64,000 bases of DNA from Lachnospiraceae bacterium (GTDB lineage Bacteria; Bacillota; Clostridia; Lachnospirales; Lachnospiraceae): assembly GCA_017620155.1 (NCBI GenBank), contig JAFZQY010000071.1:60542-124541 (forward strand), read 5' to 3'. Positions 25,907 through 35,349 of the stretch are shown in pieces. Within the stretch, counting starts at the first letter, position 1. The number at the start of each line of letters is the position of its first letter. A program made the translations under genes and the position numbers. The notes beneath the pieces are model-generated. The model saw nothing but the letters and a program-made list of their open reading frames with translations, was not told the DNA's origin and did no database searches.

Positions 25907-26887
25907 GTGGCTGAATATAGCAGAGAGATAAATGCATCGATAGATGACCTGAAAAATCTGTTCGGAGAGCACGATCAACATATACGAAAGATTGAGAACG
26001 ACTTTCGCGTAAATGTGATCAACCGGGACGGAACGGTTAAGGTATGCGGAGCGAGCGAGCCTCAGGTCGTGAGGGCCTGTGCGGTGATAAAAGGCCTGAT
26101 AGCTTTATCGGAGCGCGGAAACGAATTGGAAGAACAAAATGTCAATTATGCCATAGAACTCGGCAATGAGAATGTCGAAGATGCCCTTGTCAGGATCGAC
26201 AATGACTGCATCTGTCACACAGTACAGGGAAAACCCGTTAAGCCCAAGACACTGGGCCAGAAGGCTTATGTGGACGCCATCCGGAACAACATGGTCGTAT
26301 TCGGGATAGGTCCCGCGGGAACGGGTAAGACATATCTGGCCATGGCTATGGCCATAACGGCTTTTAAGAATAACGAGGTCAGCCGGATAATCCTTACAAG
26401 ACCTGCGATAGAAGCGGGAGAGAAACTCGGCTTTCTGCCCGGTGACCTTCAGAGCAAGGTAGACCCATACCTCAGGCCACTGTATGATGCCCTGTATCAG
26501 ATCATGGGCTCGGACAGTTTCCTGAAGAACATGGAAAAAGGGCTTATCGAAGTTGCGCCGCTCGCGTACATGCGCGGACGAACTCTCGATAATGCCTATA
26601 TCATACTGGATGAGGCACAGAATACCACTCCCGCACAGATGAAGATGTTCCTGACCAGAATAGGTTTCGGATCAAAGGTCATCATCACGGGCGATGCCAC
26701 GCAGAAGGACCTTCCTCAGGATACCAATTCGGGACTGGATATAGCGACGAAGATCCTTAAAGGGATAGACGGCATCGCATTCTGTAATCTTACCGCATCG
26801 GATGTGGTAAGACACCCTCTCGTTCAGAAAATCGTAAAAGCTTATGATGAATACGATCGCAGGAGATCTGCAAGTGGAAGAAAATAA
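25907..26887 (+). CDS. phoH: PhoH family ATPase
   Basis: The 326-residue PhoH-like protein has an N-terminal KH-like region (to about 110), then a RecA/helicase-like ATPase with Walker A GPAGTGKT (135-142), RPAIEAGEKLGFLPGD, and Walker B ILDEAQN (Asp235-Glu236). The start is GTG at 25907 behind ACGGAG. phoH immediately upstream of a membrane HD gene and ybeY is the conserved Firmicutes order. Members are linked to RNA metabolism, but the exact reaction is unsettled. Confidence 0.93.
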   Translation: MAEYSREINASIDDLKNLFGEHDQHIRKIENDFRVNVINRDGTVKVCGASEPQVVRACAVIKGLIALSERGNELEEQNVNYAIELGNENVEDALVRIDNDCICHTVQGKPVKPKTLGQKAYVDAIRNNMVVFGIGPAGTGKTYLAMAMAITAFKNNEVSRIILTRPAIEAGEKLGFLPGDLQSKVDPYLRPLYDALYQIMGSDSFLKNMEKGLIEVAPLAYMRGRTLDNAYIILDEAQNTTPAQMKMFLTRIGFGSKVIITGDATQKDLPQDTNSGLDIATKILKGIDGIAFCNLTASDVVRHPLVQKIVKAYDEYDRRRSASGRK

Positions 26888-28076
26888 AAAGTCCGGTTCG
26901 GGACGGATCAAGTTTTATATAATGCTCATGCTTGTGAGTATCGCTGCGGTAGCTGCGGAGTTTCTGATATTTAAGCTCCCGGAAGTCAAGGCTGTTCAGA
27001 TTCTTGCGATCGTTCTGCTCGGTCAGATCACGGTCATTTTTGCATATGAATCGGGGCATGTGTACGAGAAAATGTTCTCGGGCGCAGGACATAAGCCGGC
27101 GATGTTTTTTGTCGTATATATGCTGATGATCGCCGCAAGCGTGGTGATGTCAGCCATGCCTGTCACGGCCTGGCCGATAGCGGTCATATATGTGCTGCTC
27201 ACGATCATATCCAACATTCCGTGCGGGATAGCAGCCGGCAGCATTTGCCTGTTCATCACGGCTTCTTCGGCAGTGGATGCGGCAGTATATCCTTTTGCCT
27301 ATGTTTACCTGCTTGCGGGCATATCTGCATCGATCCTGGTCGCCCATCTTGACGAGAGGTTCAAGATAGGCTTCCCTGTGATCATTGTGGAGGTCATCCT
27401 GCTTGCGGGACTCGGAGTGACGCTCATCACTACGGTGAACGGATTCAGCATAGAGATGCTCATTTATCCGGTCGTCAATCTGGCAGTGACGCTTATTCTG
27501 ATGCTGTTCATCCTGAAAGCCTTCTCCGCCAAGGTCATCTTCAAGGAAGAGGATAAGTATATCGAACTTAACGATCCGGAGTGCATGCTCTTAAACGAGC
27601 TGAAAAAGGTCTCTCCGGAGGACTATCATAAGACGGTGCACATCGTATACTTCTGCGACAGGGTTTCTTCCGCATTGGGACTGGATGTACCCAAGGTAAA
27701 ATGTGCGGGACTTTATCACAGAGTGGGCGTTATAGGCGGTCAGTATAACTGGGATAACACACGCGCGGTCTGCGAGGAACGGAACCTCCCCGAAGAGGTC
27801 ATGACGATCCTTAAGGAATTCGAGGATCCGAACACCCCGATGGTGCAGCCGGAGGCTACGGTCTTATTCATGTGTGAGTGCATAGTCAGCTCGATCCAGT
27901 ATCTTTTCGCCAAGAACAGCGAGATCAAACTGGACTATCCTTCTCTTATCGAAGCGATATTCGAGCAGAGGTCTCAGGCCGGCGTGTTTAAATCAAGCGA
28001 CATAAGCATCAGACAGTATGAACTCATGAAAAAGGTCTTCATGGAGGAAAAACTCTACTATGACTTCCTGCGTTGA
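26874..28076 (+). CDS. membrane protein with degenerate HD domain at the pgpH/yqfF locus
   Basis: From the GTG at 26874 (AGGAG 8 bases upstream) the protein has 400 residues; an earlier ATG at 26844 lies deeper inside phoH. About seven membrane helices (15-220) are followed by a soluble domain aligning with the HD phosphohydrolase of PgpH (YqfF), which degrades cyclic-di-AMP. The start DYHKTVHIVYFCDRVSSALG matches the family, but the metal-binding HD pair is His282-Arg283 (LYHRVG where LYHDIG is expected). The large extracellular domain before the helices in PgpH is also missing. Position between phoH and ybeY supports descent from yqfF. Catalysis is doubtful; a sensing or scaffold role is inference. 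Confidence 0.75.
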   Translation: MEENKKSGSGRIKFYIMLMLVSIAAVAAEFLIFKLPEVKAVQILAIVLLGQITVIFAYESGHVYEKMFSGAGHKPAMFFVVYMLMIAASVVMSAMPVTAWPIAVIYVLLTIISNIPCGIAAGSICLFITASSAVDAAVYPFAYVYLLAGISASILVAHLDERFKIGFPVIIVEVILLAGLGVTLITTVNGFSIEMLIYPVVNLAVTLILMLFILKAFSAKVIFKEEDKYIELNDPECMLLNELKKVSPEDYHKTVHIVYFCDRVSSALGLDVPKVKCAGLYHRVGVIGGQYNWDNTRAVCEERNLPEEVMTILKEFEDPNTPMVQPEATVLFMCECIVSSIQYLFAKNSEIKLDYPSLIEAIFEQRSQAGVFKSSDISIRQYELMKKVFMEEKLYYDFLR

Positions 28077-28566
28077 TATAGATGATGATATAGATCTTGG
28101 GTTTGACATACAGGAGCTGACAGAAAGACTTCTTGAAGCGGTCTGTGATGCCGAAAAATGTCCGTATGAGGCAAGTATCAATGTATATGTTACCCATTCG
28201 GATGATGTTAGAGTGTATAATAAGCAGTACAGGGACATAGATGCTACTACCGATGTGCTTTCTTTTCCCGCGCTGGACATCGTTAATGGTGATTTCAGCG
28301 GTGTCGAAGAAGATCTGCCGGCTAACTTTGATCCGGAATCGGGTGAGCTGATCCTCGGGGATATCGTGATCAATGTCGATCGTGTATATTCACAGGCTGA
28401 AGAGTACGGCCACTCGGTAAAGCGCGAGTTCGCATTTCTGACCGCACACAGCCTGTATCATCTGTGCGGATACGACCATGAGACCGAAGAAGAGGCCCGC
28501 ATCATGGAAGAAAAACAGGAAGAAACACTTAACAAGCTTGGAATAACCAGGGAGAGTCATGTATAA
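28060..28566 (+). CDS. ybeY: endoribonuclease YbeY (16S rRNA maturation)
   Basis: 168-residue metalloprotein acting in 16S rRNA 3' end maturation and ribosome quality control. The zinc site His130-x3-His134-x5-His140 in HSLYHLCGYDH is intact, as is TTDVLSFP (63-70) and GDIVIN (100-105). The acidic stretch 74-96 is slightly longer than usual. It overlaps the HD-domain gene by 17 bases, with GGAGG inside that gene as ribosome-binding site. Confidence 0.95.
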   Translation: MTSCVDIDDDIDLGFDIQELTERLLEAVCDAEKCPYEASINVYVTHSDDVRVYNKQYRDIDATTDVLSFPALDIVNGDFSGVEEDLPANFDPESGELILGDIVINVDRVYSQAEEYGHSVKREFAFLTAHSLYHLCGYDHETEEEARIMEEKQEETLNKLGITRESHV

Positions 28567-30166
28567 CAGAGACAGACTTGTTATAATCTTAATCTCCATA
28601 TTGCTTTTCCGCATACCGATATCGCATATCATCGGTGATAACGGATGCGGCTATCTGTCGGGACCGCTGGAAGTATTCTGGTGCCTGGCACTGCTGTTCG
28701 GTGCAGGTCTCACCATCACCCTTCGCGGCATGATGCATGACCGTGTAAGGCGCGGACAGTATTCCAATGCCGCACAGATATTTAATTTTGCGAAGAAATA
28801 TACTTTTATCGCGGCGATAGTGTTTTTGATCATATGTCTGCTTTCATATGATCTGCTTGGAAGCCGCCTTCTTCACGATACCGGAAGCAGGATCGGATTC
28901 CTCTTTGTCGGACCTGCGGTATTTCTTGCTCTGTTCGTGAATCTCAATATCGGGTACTTAAACGGCACCGACAACAACAATGCGGCTCTCATAGGAGAGA
29001 TCGTATATGCTGTAGCAATGGGCCTGGGAATGATCCTCGGAAGCATCATCGGTACTCATTCGGGTACCGCGATCTCCGCGCTCCTGAAAAACGAAGAAGT
29101 AACGGCCATGTACGGAGCAATGGGTACAATGGCAGGATTATGTGCCGGAGAACTGCTCGCGCTCATAGTACTTATGGGGATGACGATCCTTTATCAGAGA
29201 TCGTTCAGACATCTGATGAGATCCGAAGCCGGAAGACATACCGAACACATATCCGACTTAAGCGGACGTTTTGTCCTCGGAGTATTATCGGACGGCCTTC
29301 AGGAACTTCTGCTTCATCTGCCCGTATTTGTATCGATCATAATGTACCGTTCCGTAAATATGAGAGCGGAGGGCGCCGATGCGGCCGTTATCGGCTCATC
29401 CGTAGGAGCTTTTTACAGTAAATTCATCGTTATCACCGGAATACTTTCCTTGCTCGGAGTATCGTCCGTACAGGGCTCGCTCAAGGGAATTGCGGCGGCT
29501 GTCAATGATTCGGATACGCAGGCCGCTGCGGAGCGTATCAGCAGGCTTTTTGCCAGGGTGGCATATTATTGCATACCTGCTGTCATTTTTACATCCATGC
29601 TTGCTCCCGTGATAATTCCCACGATATATACCGGCAGACTTACCAATGCCATTGAACTATTGAGTACATGCACATCGCTTGTATTCATTTATGCACTCAC
29701 TTATGCCTTCATGTCGGTTCTCATCAAACTCGGATATAACAGGGAGATGCTTGTCGTGAGCGCCGCTGCTTTGGTCATAAGCTGCATTCTGGGAGTTTTC
29801 CTCATGGGCAGGTTTGAAGGCAAGTTTACCGGTCCTGTGATCGCCATGATGGTATGCTACGGTCTCACCATGATCGTCTGTGTACTGATCCTGTTCAGAA
29901 ACTTCCGTATGCGTTTCAAACTGCTTCAGTCTTTCGTGTTCCCGCTCGTTATAGCGGGCGTGATAGGTGTGCTCATCAGACTTCTCGGAAATGCGATGTA
30001 TGAGTCTGCGGGCGGGATCATCACTCTGCTCGTGTGCATCATTCCCGCCTGGTTCATATATAATCTGGCATGCATGCTTCTGCATGTAGTATCTGCGGGA
30101 GCTCTTAATAAGAAGTTCTTAGGTCCCATGCTCGTCCGTATCGGGCAGAATCTGGGAGTCTATTGA
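28559..30166 (+). CDS. MOP-superfamily flippase (SpoVB/MurJ/Wzx-like)
   Basis: A 535-residue protein with about 13-14 hydrophobic helices, in the style of MATE/MurJ/polysaccharide exporters. No signature resolves drug-sodium antiport from lipid-linked oligosaccharide flipping. The start overlaps the ybeY stop by 8 bases. N-terminal helices begin almost at residue 1, as in Wzx and SpoVB proteins. Neighbouring genes (flavoproteins) give no clue to the substrate. Confidence 0.75.
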   Translation: MYNRDRLVIILISILLFRIPISHIIGDNGCGYLSGPLEVFWCLALLFGAGLTITLRGMMHDRVRRGQYSNAAQIFNFAKKYTFIAAIVFLIICLLSYDLLGSRLLHDTGSRIGFLFVGPAVFLALFVNLNIGYLNGTDNNNAALIGEIVYAVAMGLGMILGSIIGTHSGTAISALLKNEEVTAMYGAMGTMAGLCAGELLALIVLMGMTILYQRSFRHLMRSEAGRHTEHISDLSGRFVLGVLSDGLQELLLHLPVFVSIIMYRSVNMRAEGADAAVIGSSVGAFYSKFIVITGILSLLGVSSVQGSLKGIAAAVNDSDTQAAAERISRLFARVAYYCIPAVIFTSMLAPVIIPTIYTGRLTNAIELLSTCTSLVFIYALTYAFMSVLIKLGYNREMLVVSAAALVISCILGVFLMGRFEGKFTGPVIAMMVCYGLTMIVCVLILFRNFRMRFKLLQSFVFPLVIAGVIGVLIRLLGNAMYESAGGIITLLVCIIPAWFIYNLACMLLHVVSAGALNKKFLGPMLVRIGQNLGVY

Positions 30167-31479
30167 TGTCTGTTCCACAGCAAAAATATGATATAGCGAT
30201 AATAGGTGCGGGAGCCTGCGGAATGACGGCTGCGATCACCGCAGCGCGCCGTGGGGCATCCGTATGCCTTATAGAAGGCGGCGCACGTGTCGGAACCAAG
30301 ATCTTAAAGACCGGAAACGGAAAATGCAACTTAAGCCATGCTCCGATAGAAGGAGATGAGTACCGAGGAAGCGACAGTAAGAGGGTAGCAGGATTCCTGA
30401 ACAGATTCGGCGTGGATGAGACTCTGGAGTTCTTTAAGTCCATTGGCCTGATCACGAGAGAAAAGGACGGATACATATATCCGTATTCCGAGATGGCTTC
30501 ATCGGTTCTTGATGTACTCAGGTTTGCCGTTGCGGCTTCGGGAGCGGAAGTCATATGTTCCGCGAAGGCGACAGCTATATCCGGCTCCGACGGCGATTAT
30601 GCCGTTCTGTGTAAGATCGATCCCGATGGGAACGGAAACTCTAAGTCTGCAAAAAGTGAGATTCATGCCAAAAAGGTCATCCTCTGCACGGGCGGATGTG
30701 CCGATCCGGTTTCCGGTTCTGACGGAAGCGGGATAAGGATCGCAGAGAACCTTGGCTTAAATGTGTTAAAACCGCTTCCCGCCCTTGTTAAGGTCAAGGC
30801 CGCAAACAGCAAAGACATGGCTGTCTGTGCCGGCGTGCGTTCCAAAGGCGTGGTCAGCGTTTATGTGGGGAACGGTGCATCTGACATCGCCTCCGGGGCG
30901 AATCCGGTCTCTTATGACAGAGGAGAGATCCAGTTCACCAAAGACGGACTTTCCGGCATTCCGGTCTTCAATGTCAGCAGGTATATATCCCGTGCTCTTG
31001 ATGAAGGCGATAGCGTACGGATCAGACTCGACCTGTGTCCCGAGATGAATGAGGATGAACTCGCATTCTTCATAACCGATCATATCAGGAACGGATATGG
31101 TAACGCCGGGATCTCTATAGACGAGGCTCTGTCAGGCATTCAGAACAAAAAACTGAATACATATATTCTAAAGACTATAGGTGTTAAGCCGTCGGCGCCG
31201 GCTGCAGATATCGGCCGCGATGAGATCTCGCGCTATGCTCACGCGCTCAAGGCACTCGACTTTAATATAGAGAACACATACGGCTTCGAACAGGCCCAGG
31301 TAACGAGCGGCGGAGTGGATTTAAACGAAGTTGATGACAACCTTCAGGCGGTCAGATATCCGGGGATGTATCTTGCAGGCGAACTTCTGGATGTGGACGG
31401 TCCCTGCGGAGGATATAATCTTCAATGGGCGTGGACGAGCGGGTATATAGCAGGAAATAGTGCTGCCTCGGACTTATGA
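30166..31479 (+). CDS. HI0933/BaiN-family flavoprotein
   Basis: 437 residues from the ATG at 30166, which shares one base with the stop of the flippase gene (TGATG). The N-terminal FAD-binding IIGAGACGMTAAITAARRG, the family mark GTKILKTGNGKCNLS and the C-terminal GELLDVDGPCGGYNLQWAWTSG identify the HI0933 (YhiN/BaiN) family. Members are FAD enzymes; one is reported to act in bile-acid reduction and others are annotated as aminoacetone oxidases. The physiological substrate here is unknown. Confidence 0.88.
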   Translation: MSVPQQKYDIAIIGAGACGMTAAITAARRGASVCLIEGGARVGTKILKTGNGKCNLSHAPIEGDEYRGSDSKRVAGFLNRFGVDETLEFFKSIGLITREKDGYIYPYSEMASSVLDVLRFAVAASGAEVICSAKATAISGSDGDYAVLCKIDPDGNGNSKSAKSEIHAKKVILCTGGCADPVSGSDGSGIRIAENLGLNVLKPLPALVKVKAANSKDMAVCAGVRSKGVVSVYVGNGASDIASGANPVSYDRGEIQFTKDGLSGIPVFNVSRYISRALDEGDSVRIRLDLCPEMNEDELAFFITDHIRNGYGNAGISIDEALSGIQNKKLNTYILKTIGVKPSAPAADIGRDEISRYAHALKALDFNIENTYGFEQAQVTSGGVDLNEVDDNLQAVRYPGMYLAGELLDVDGPCGGYNLQWAWTSGYIAGNSAASDL

Positions 31480-31491
31480 TACGGGATCCAT

Positions 31492-33153
31492 ATGAGGATA
31501 TGTGTAAATAATCTCAAATTTCATATTGACCACGAACCGGCTGAATCAGATCTTGCGAACGCCGTATCCGGGACGCTCAAAATCTCTTCGCGAGATATTT
31601 CCGATATTTCGGTACTTAAGAAATCCATAGATGCAAGACATAAGGATGATATCCGTTATATCTATTCGGTAGAATGTGATGTGGCAGGTGCGGACAGGAT
31701 CTTAAATGACAGCCGCATCAAAAATGTAACGGGCGCCGATCGCGTAATATACAGCGTACCCGAACCGCGTTCCTGTAAAGAAAGACCTGTAATAGCCGGC
31801 TTCGGCCCCGCAGGGATGTTCTGTGCATATATCCTGGTCCTGGCCGGTGTAAGGCCTATAGTCATAGAACGCGGAGAAAGCGCCTTATCAAGAAAAAAGA
31901 CTGCCCTTGAATTCTGGGAGACGGGCCTTCTTAAACCTGATTCCAATGTTCAGTTCGGCGAAGGAGGAGCCGGAGCTTTTTCGGACGGCAAGCTGAATAC
32001 GCTGATCAAAGATAAGACCGGAAGATGCAGGTTCGTCCTGGAGACTCTCGTTAAGTTCGGTGCTCCCGCAAATATCCTTTATGATTCCAAGCCTCATGTC
32101 GGTACGGATATCCTGATCAAAGTGGTCACTGCGATGAGGGAGTTTCTGCTCGATGAGGGATGTGAGATCAGGTTCGATACCCGTATCACCGACCTTATCA
32201 TAGAATCCGGTAAGGTGCGCGGAGTCGTATGCGAGTCGCAGAAGGAAGGCACATACGAACTTGAGGCTGAGAGGGTGATCCTTGCGATAGGACACAGCGC
32301 CAGAGATACCTTCGAAATGCTGAATAAACGCGGCGTACATATGGAGAGCAAACCATTCGCCGTAGGACTCAGAGTGGAGCATCCGCGCGAGTTCATAGAT
32401 ATATCTCAATACGGCGAATACGGAGCATCGAGGCTGCCTGCCGCATCATATAAACTGACTGCTCAAGCTTCAAACGGAAGAGGTGTATACAGTTTCTGTA
32501 TGTGTCCGGGCGGTTATGTGGTCAATGCATCATCGGAAGATAAACATCTTGCGGTCAACGGCATGAGTTACAGCGGCAGGAGCGGAGATAATTCCAACTC
32601 GGCCATCATCGTAACGGTCACTCCGGATGACTTTCCGGACACGGGCGCTCTTTCGGGTGTGGCATTCCAGAGAGACCTTGAGCTGAAGGCATATGATATC
32701 GGAAACGGTAAGATCCCTTACCAGAGATACGGTGATTATGTATCATGCCTTAATTCCGTGACCGGCTTGGGAACTTCTGACCCGGTATCCCGTGATGCCG
32801 TGTCTGATATATCTTTCGCTGCCGGCTTTGCTCCCGCTGCGAAGGGAATGAATACGCAGGCCGATATAAGCACGCTTTTGCCTCCCGGTCTGTCGAAGAG
32901 CCTGATAGAAGGCATGTCGCATTTCGGGCATAAGATATCCGGCTTTAACAGCAAAGACGCCTATCTGTCCGGCATAGAGAGCAGGACGTCGTCACCGGTT
33001 AAGATACCTCGCAGAGACGACGGAATGAGCGTCAATACGGAAGGACTTTATCCCTGCGGCGAGGGAGCGGGATATGCCGGCGGTATCACTTCTGCCGCTA
33101 TGGATGGTATGTATATAGCAGAAGAGCTGCTTTCGTGTTATCCTATTAAATGA
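31492..33153 (+). CDS. FAD-dependent oxidoreductase of the large uncharacterised NAD(P)/FAD protein family
   Basis: 553 residues. After an N-terminal alpha/beta region of about 95 residues (MRICVNNLKFHIDHE.., with DISVLKKSIDARHKDDIRYIYSVE) comes the Rossmann FAD site VIAGFGPAGMFCAYIL (about 100-115). Family-typical blocks follow: NVQFGEGGAGAFSDGKLNT (about 152-170), ILAIGHSARDTFEML and the closing YPCGEGAGYAGGITSAAMDG. It is widespread in Firmicutes without a proven reaction. It starts 12 bases after the BaiN-type gene; two flavoproteins in tandem suggest a shared pathway. Confidence 0.85.
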   Translation: MRICVNNLKFHIDHEPAESDLANAVSGTLKISSRDISDISVLKKSIDARHKDDIRYIYSVECDVAGADRILNDSRIKNVTGADRVIYSVPEPRSCKERPVIAGFGPAGMFCAYILVLAGVRPIVIERGESALSRKKTALEFWETGLLKPDSNVQFGEGGAGAFSDGKLNTLIKDKTGRCRFVLETLVKFGAPANILYDSKPHVGTDILIKVVTAMREFLLDEGCEIRFDTRITDLIIESGKVRGVVCESQKEGTYELEAERVILAIGHSARDTFEMLNKRGVHMESKPFAVGLRVEHPREFIDISQYGEYGASRLPAASYKLTAQASNGRGVYSFCMCPGGYVVNASSEDKHLAVNGMSYSGRSGDNSNSAIIVTVTPDDFPDTGALSGVAFQRDLELKAYDIGNGKIPYQRYGDYVSCLNSVTGLGTSDPVSRDAVSDISFAAGFAPAAKGMNTQADISTLLPPGLSKSLIEGMSHFGHKISGFNSKDAYLSGIESRTSSPVKIPRRDDGMSVNTEGLYPCGEGAGYAGGITSAAMDGMYIAEELLSCYPIK

Positions 33154-33195
33154 TCATTAAACGCAAAGGAACGGTTTTTCCGTCACCGAAACTGT

Positions 33196-35304
33196 ATGGA
33201 TATACTTACTGAAGGAACAATAGATTATCTGCCGAAGAAAAAAAGAGACCGGATATTATACTATGCCGGTTTTGTTCTGCTGCTCATCTGTTATCTGATC
33301 GGTAACAGGTTCACGATCGTGGCCGCCAAATCCGATAACGCGCTCCTTTTTTTCGGAAATAATGTTCCCTTTTCGATTTTTACGGGAGTATTCTCTTCCC
33401 TTTCCAATATATGTATTTTCTTCCTGGTGGTATTTTACGGCAAGCCGGGATTCACAACCTCGCTGGCGGTTCTTATGATGCAGTTTTCCGGCATGATCAT
33501 GTCGTTTTCGCAGGCGCATACCACCGCCGCCATTCCGGGTGTCTTTACCAATGTTCTCACACTGATAGCCATCGTGCTCATGTATCACAGCAACAAGACT
33601 GTCAAAAGGTATCAGGTCAAGGAGTTCGAACATTTAAAACAGCAGCAGATGTTTTCGCAGAAGCTCTTTGAACAGACGGCTACCGCGCTCGTAAATGCGA
33701 TAGATGCCAAGGATACTTATTCCCACGGACATTCTCTCAGGGTGGCGGAGTATTCCGAGAGGATAGCCAGAAAAATGGGCAAAAGCGATGAGGAGTGTTA
33801 CAAGATCTTTTATTCCGCACTGCTCCACGATGTAGGCAAGATAGGCATAGATGACACGATAATCAACAAAAAGGGCGGGCTTGAACCATATGAATACAAT
33901 ATGATCAAGCAGCATCCGGTCATAGGTAATGAGATCCTGTCAAGCATCACCGAGTATCCGTATCTGAGCATAGGCGCGCATTATCATCATGAACGGTATG
34001 ACGGCAAGGGATATCCCGACAGGCTTAAAGGGGATGATATCCCCGAGATCGCCAGGATAATATCCGTTGCGGATGCTTATGACGCCATGTCATCCAACAG
34101 AAGTTACAGAAATGCGATACCCCAGCAGCTTATCAGAGAGGAAATCGTCAAGGGCGCCGGCGTTCAGTTTGATCCGGGCATGGCCGAGATCATGCTTCAT
34201 CTGATAGACGAAGACAGAGAGTATATGATGAAGGAGAGGAGCATCATTCCCGATGCGGCCGGCAAGTCCGGATTAAGATGCGAATCCTTCAGGAGCGAGA
34301 TATCGGAAGGAATAGTTCTTACTCCGTATCTGACGAAGGTGAATCTTACTTACAGTCCCGAAAAGGAGAACGAAGGAGCTGTTTCGAAAGCAGCTCTGGT
34401 TGTTTTTGATTCGATTGACGGACGCGTTCATAATGAAGAGAAAGCCATTAGCGATTTCCATTATTACGAATACTGTGAGATCGATTTTGACGGCAATGTG
34501 ATAAACAAGGGTGCGAGAGATATAGTGACTGAAGTTAAGAACGACGAGTCATCCGCCGAGATCATCCAGGATCCGGACAGCATTGTATATGAGATCGAAG
34601 CGGTCAAGTGCCGAGACCATGCACTTATTAAGATAAATGACGGTAATGAATGCAAGTCATTTATCATAGCCCTTCCCGATGCGACCAGATATGTCTATAT
34701 CGGCCTTACGGGTGCGAACTGCTATATAGGCGATGTTGATATAGCCAAGGATGATACACCGGTCAGTGCGGACTATATCCCCAGGATCGCCGATTCTATC
34801 AGTTACATAGACGGACCGGAAGGTGATATCCCCAATGTTCAGATAGACAGTGCATTAACGGCATCTTCGGAAGGTATCCCTGTTAAGGATGGCATGCAGA
34901 TATCGTTCCACAGCAAGAGTCTGCCGACGGCGCGGCTCATATGGCATTGTCCGTATATCAAGCTCTACACTTCTCCGGATGGCAGGCAGAGCGGCGAAGG
35001 ATATAATGAACTTGCGCTGATCAGGATAGACGGAGAAAACCGTGATGATGACGGTAAGGTCACCAACAGGATCCTGGTCAACAAAACGGAAGCCTTCGAA
35101 GGCTGGGATGCCTGGAAAAAATCGAATATGGATGGATTTGACTGCACCGTGACATTTGAACGTAAAGACAGCGTGATAATCACAGGCACCGAGAACTTCG
35201 GCCTCGCCGTTAGAAACATAACCACGATCAAAACTGACGTGAAGGAAGTATATGCTGCTCTGACGGGAGATCAGGTAGCGCTTACCGATATCAGGATCAG
35301 ATAA
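33196..35304 (+). CDS. membrane HD-GYP protein with long uncharacterised C-terminal region
   Basis: 702 residues. Four N-terminal membrane helices (about 20-40, 50-77, 80-103, 113-132) are followed by a complete HD-GYP domain (about 155-345): His211-Asp212 in LLHDVGKIG, HHERYDGKGYP with the GYP at 272-274, and DAYDAMSSNRSYR. HD-GYP proteins hydrolyse cyclic-di-GMP, and all visible metal ligands are intact. Residues 350-702 are mostly beta-rich with many acidic residues and match no domain I know; if the HD-GYP is cytoplasmic, this part is too. No good ribosome-binding site is seen. Confidence 0.88.
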   Translation: MDILTEGTIDYLPKKKRDRILYYAGFVLLLICYLIGNRFTIVAAKSDNALLFFGNNVPFSIFTGVFSSLSNICIFFLVVFYGKPGFTTSLAVLMMQFSGMIMSFSQAHTTAAIPGVFTNVLTLIAIVLMYHSNKTVKRYQVKEFEHLKQQQMFSQKLFEQTATALVNAIDAKDTYSHGHSLRVAEYSERIARKMGKSDEECYKIFYSALLHDVGKIGIDDTIINKKGGLEPYEYNMIKQHPVIGNEILSSITEYPYLSIGAHYHHERYDGKGYPDRLKGDDIPEIARIISVADAYDAMSSNRSYRNAIPQQLIREEIVKGAGVQFDPGMAEIMLHLIDEDREYMMKERSIIPDAAGKSGLRCESFRSEISEGIVLTPYLTKVNLTYSPEKENEGAVSKAALVVFDSIDGRVHNEEKAISDFHYYEYCEIDFDGNVINKGARDIVTEVKNDESSAEIIQDPDSIVYEIEAVKCRDHALIKINDGNECKSFIIALPDATRYVYIGLTGANCYIGDVDIAKDDTPVSADYIPRIADSISYIDGPEGDIPNVQIDSALTASSEGIPVKDGMQISFHSKSLPTARLIWHCPYIKLYTSPDGRQSGEGYNELALIRIDGENRDDDGKVTNRILVNKTEAFEGWDAWKKSNMDGFDCTVTFERKDSVIITGTENFGLAVRNITTIKTDVKEVYAALTGDQVALTDIRIR

Positions 35305-35349
35305 AGACGCTATCCTGAAATATAAATATGATTACAGGGAGAGGATCAG

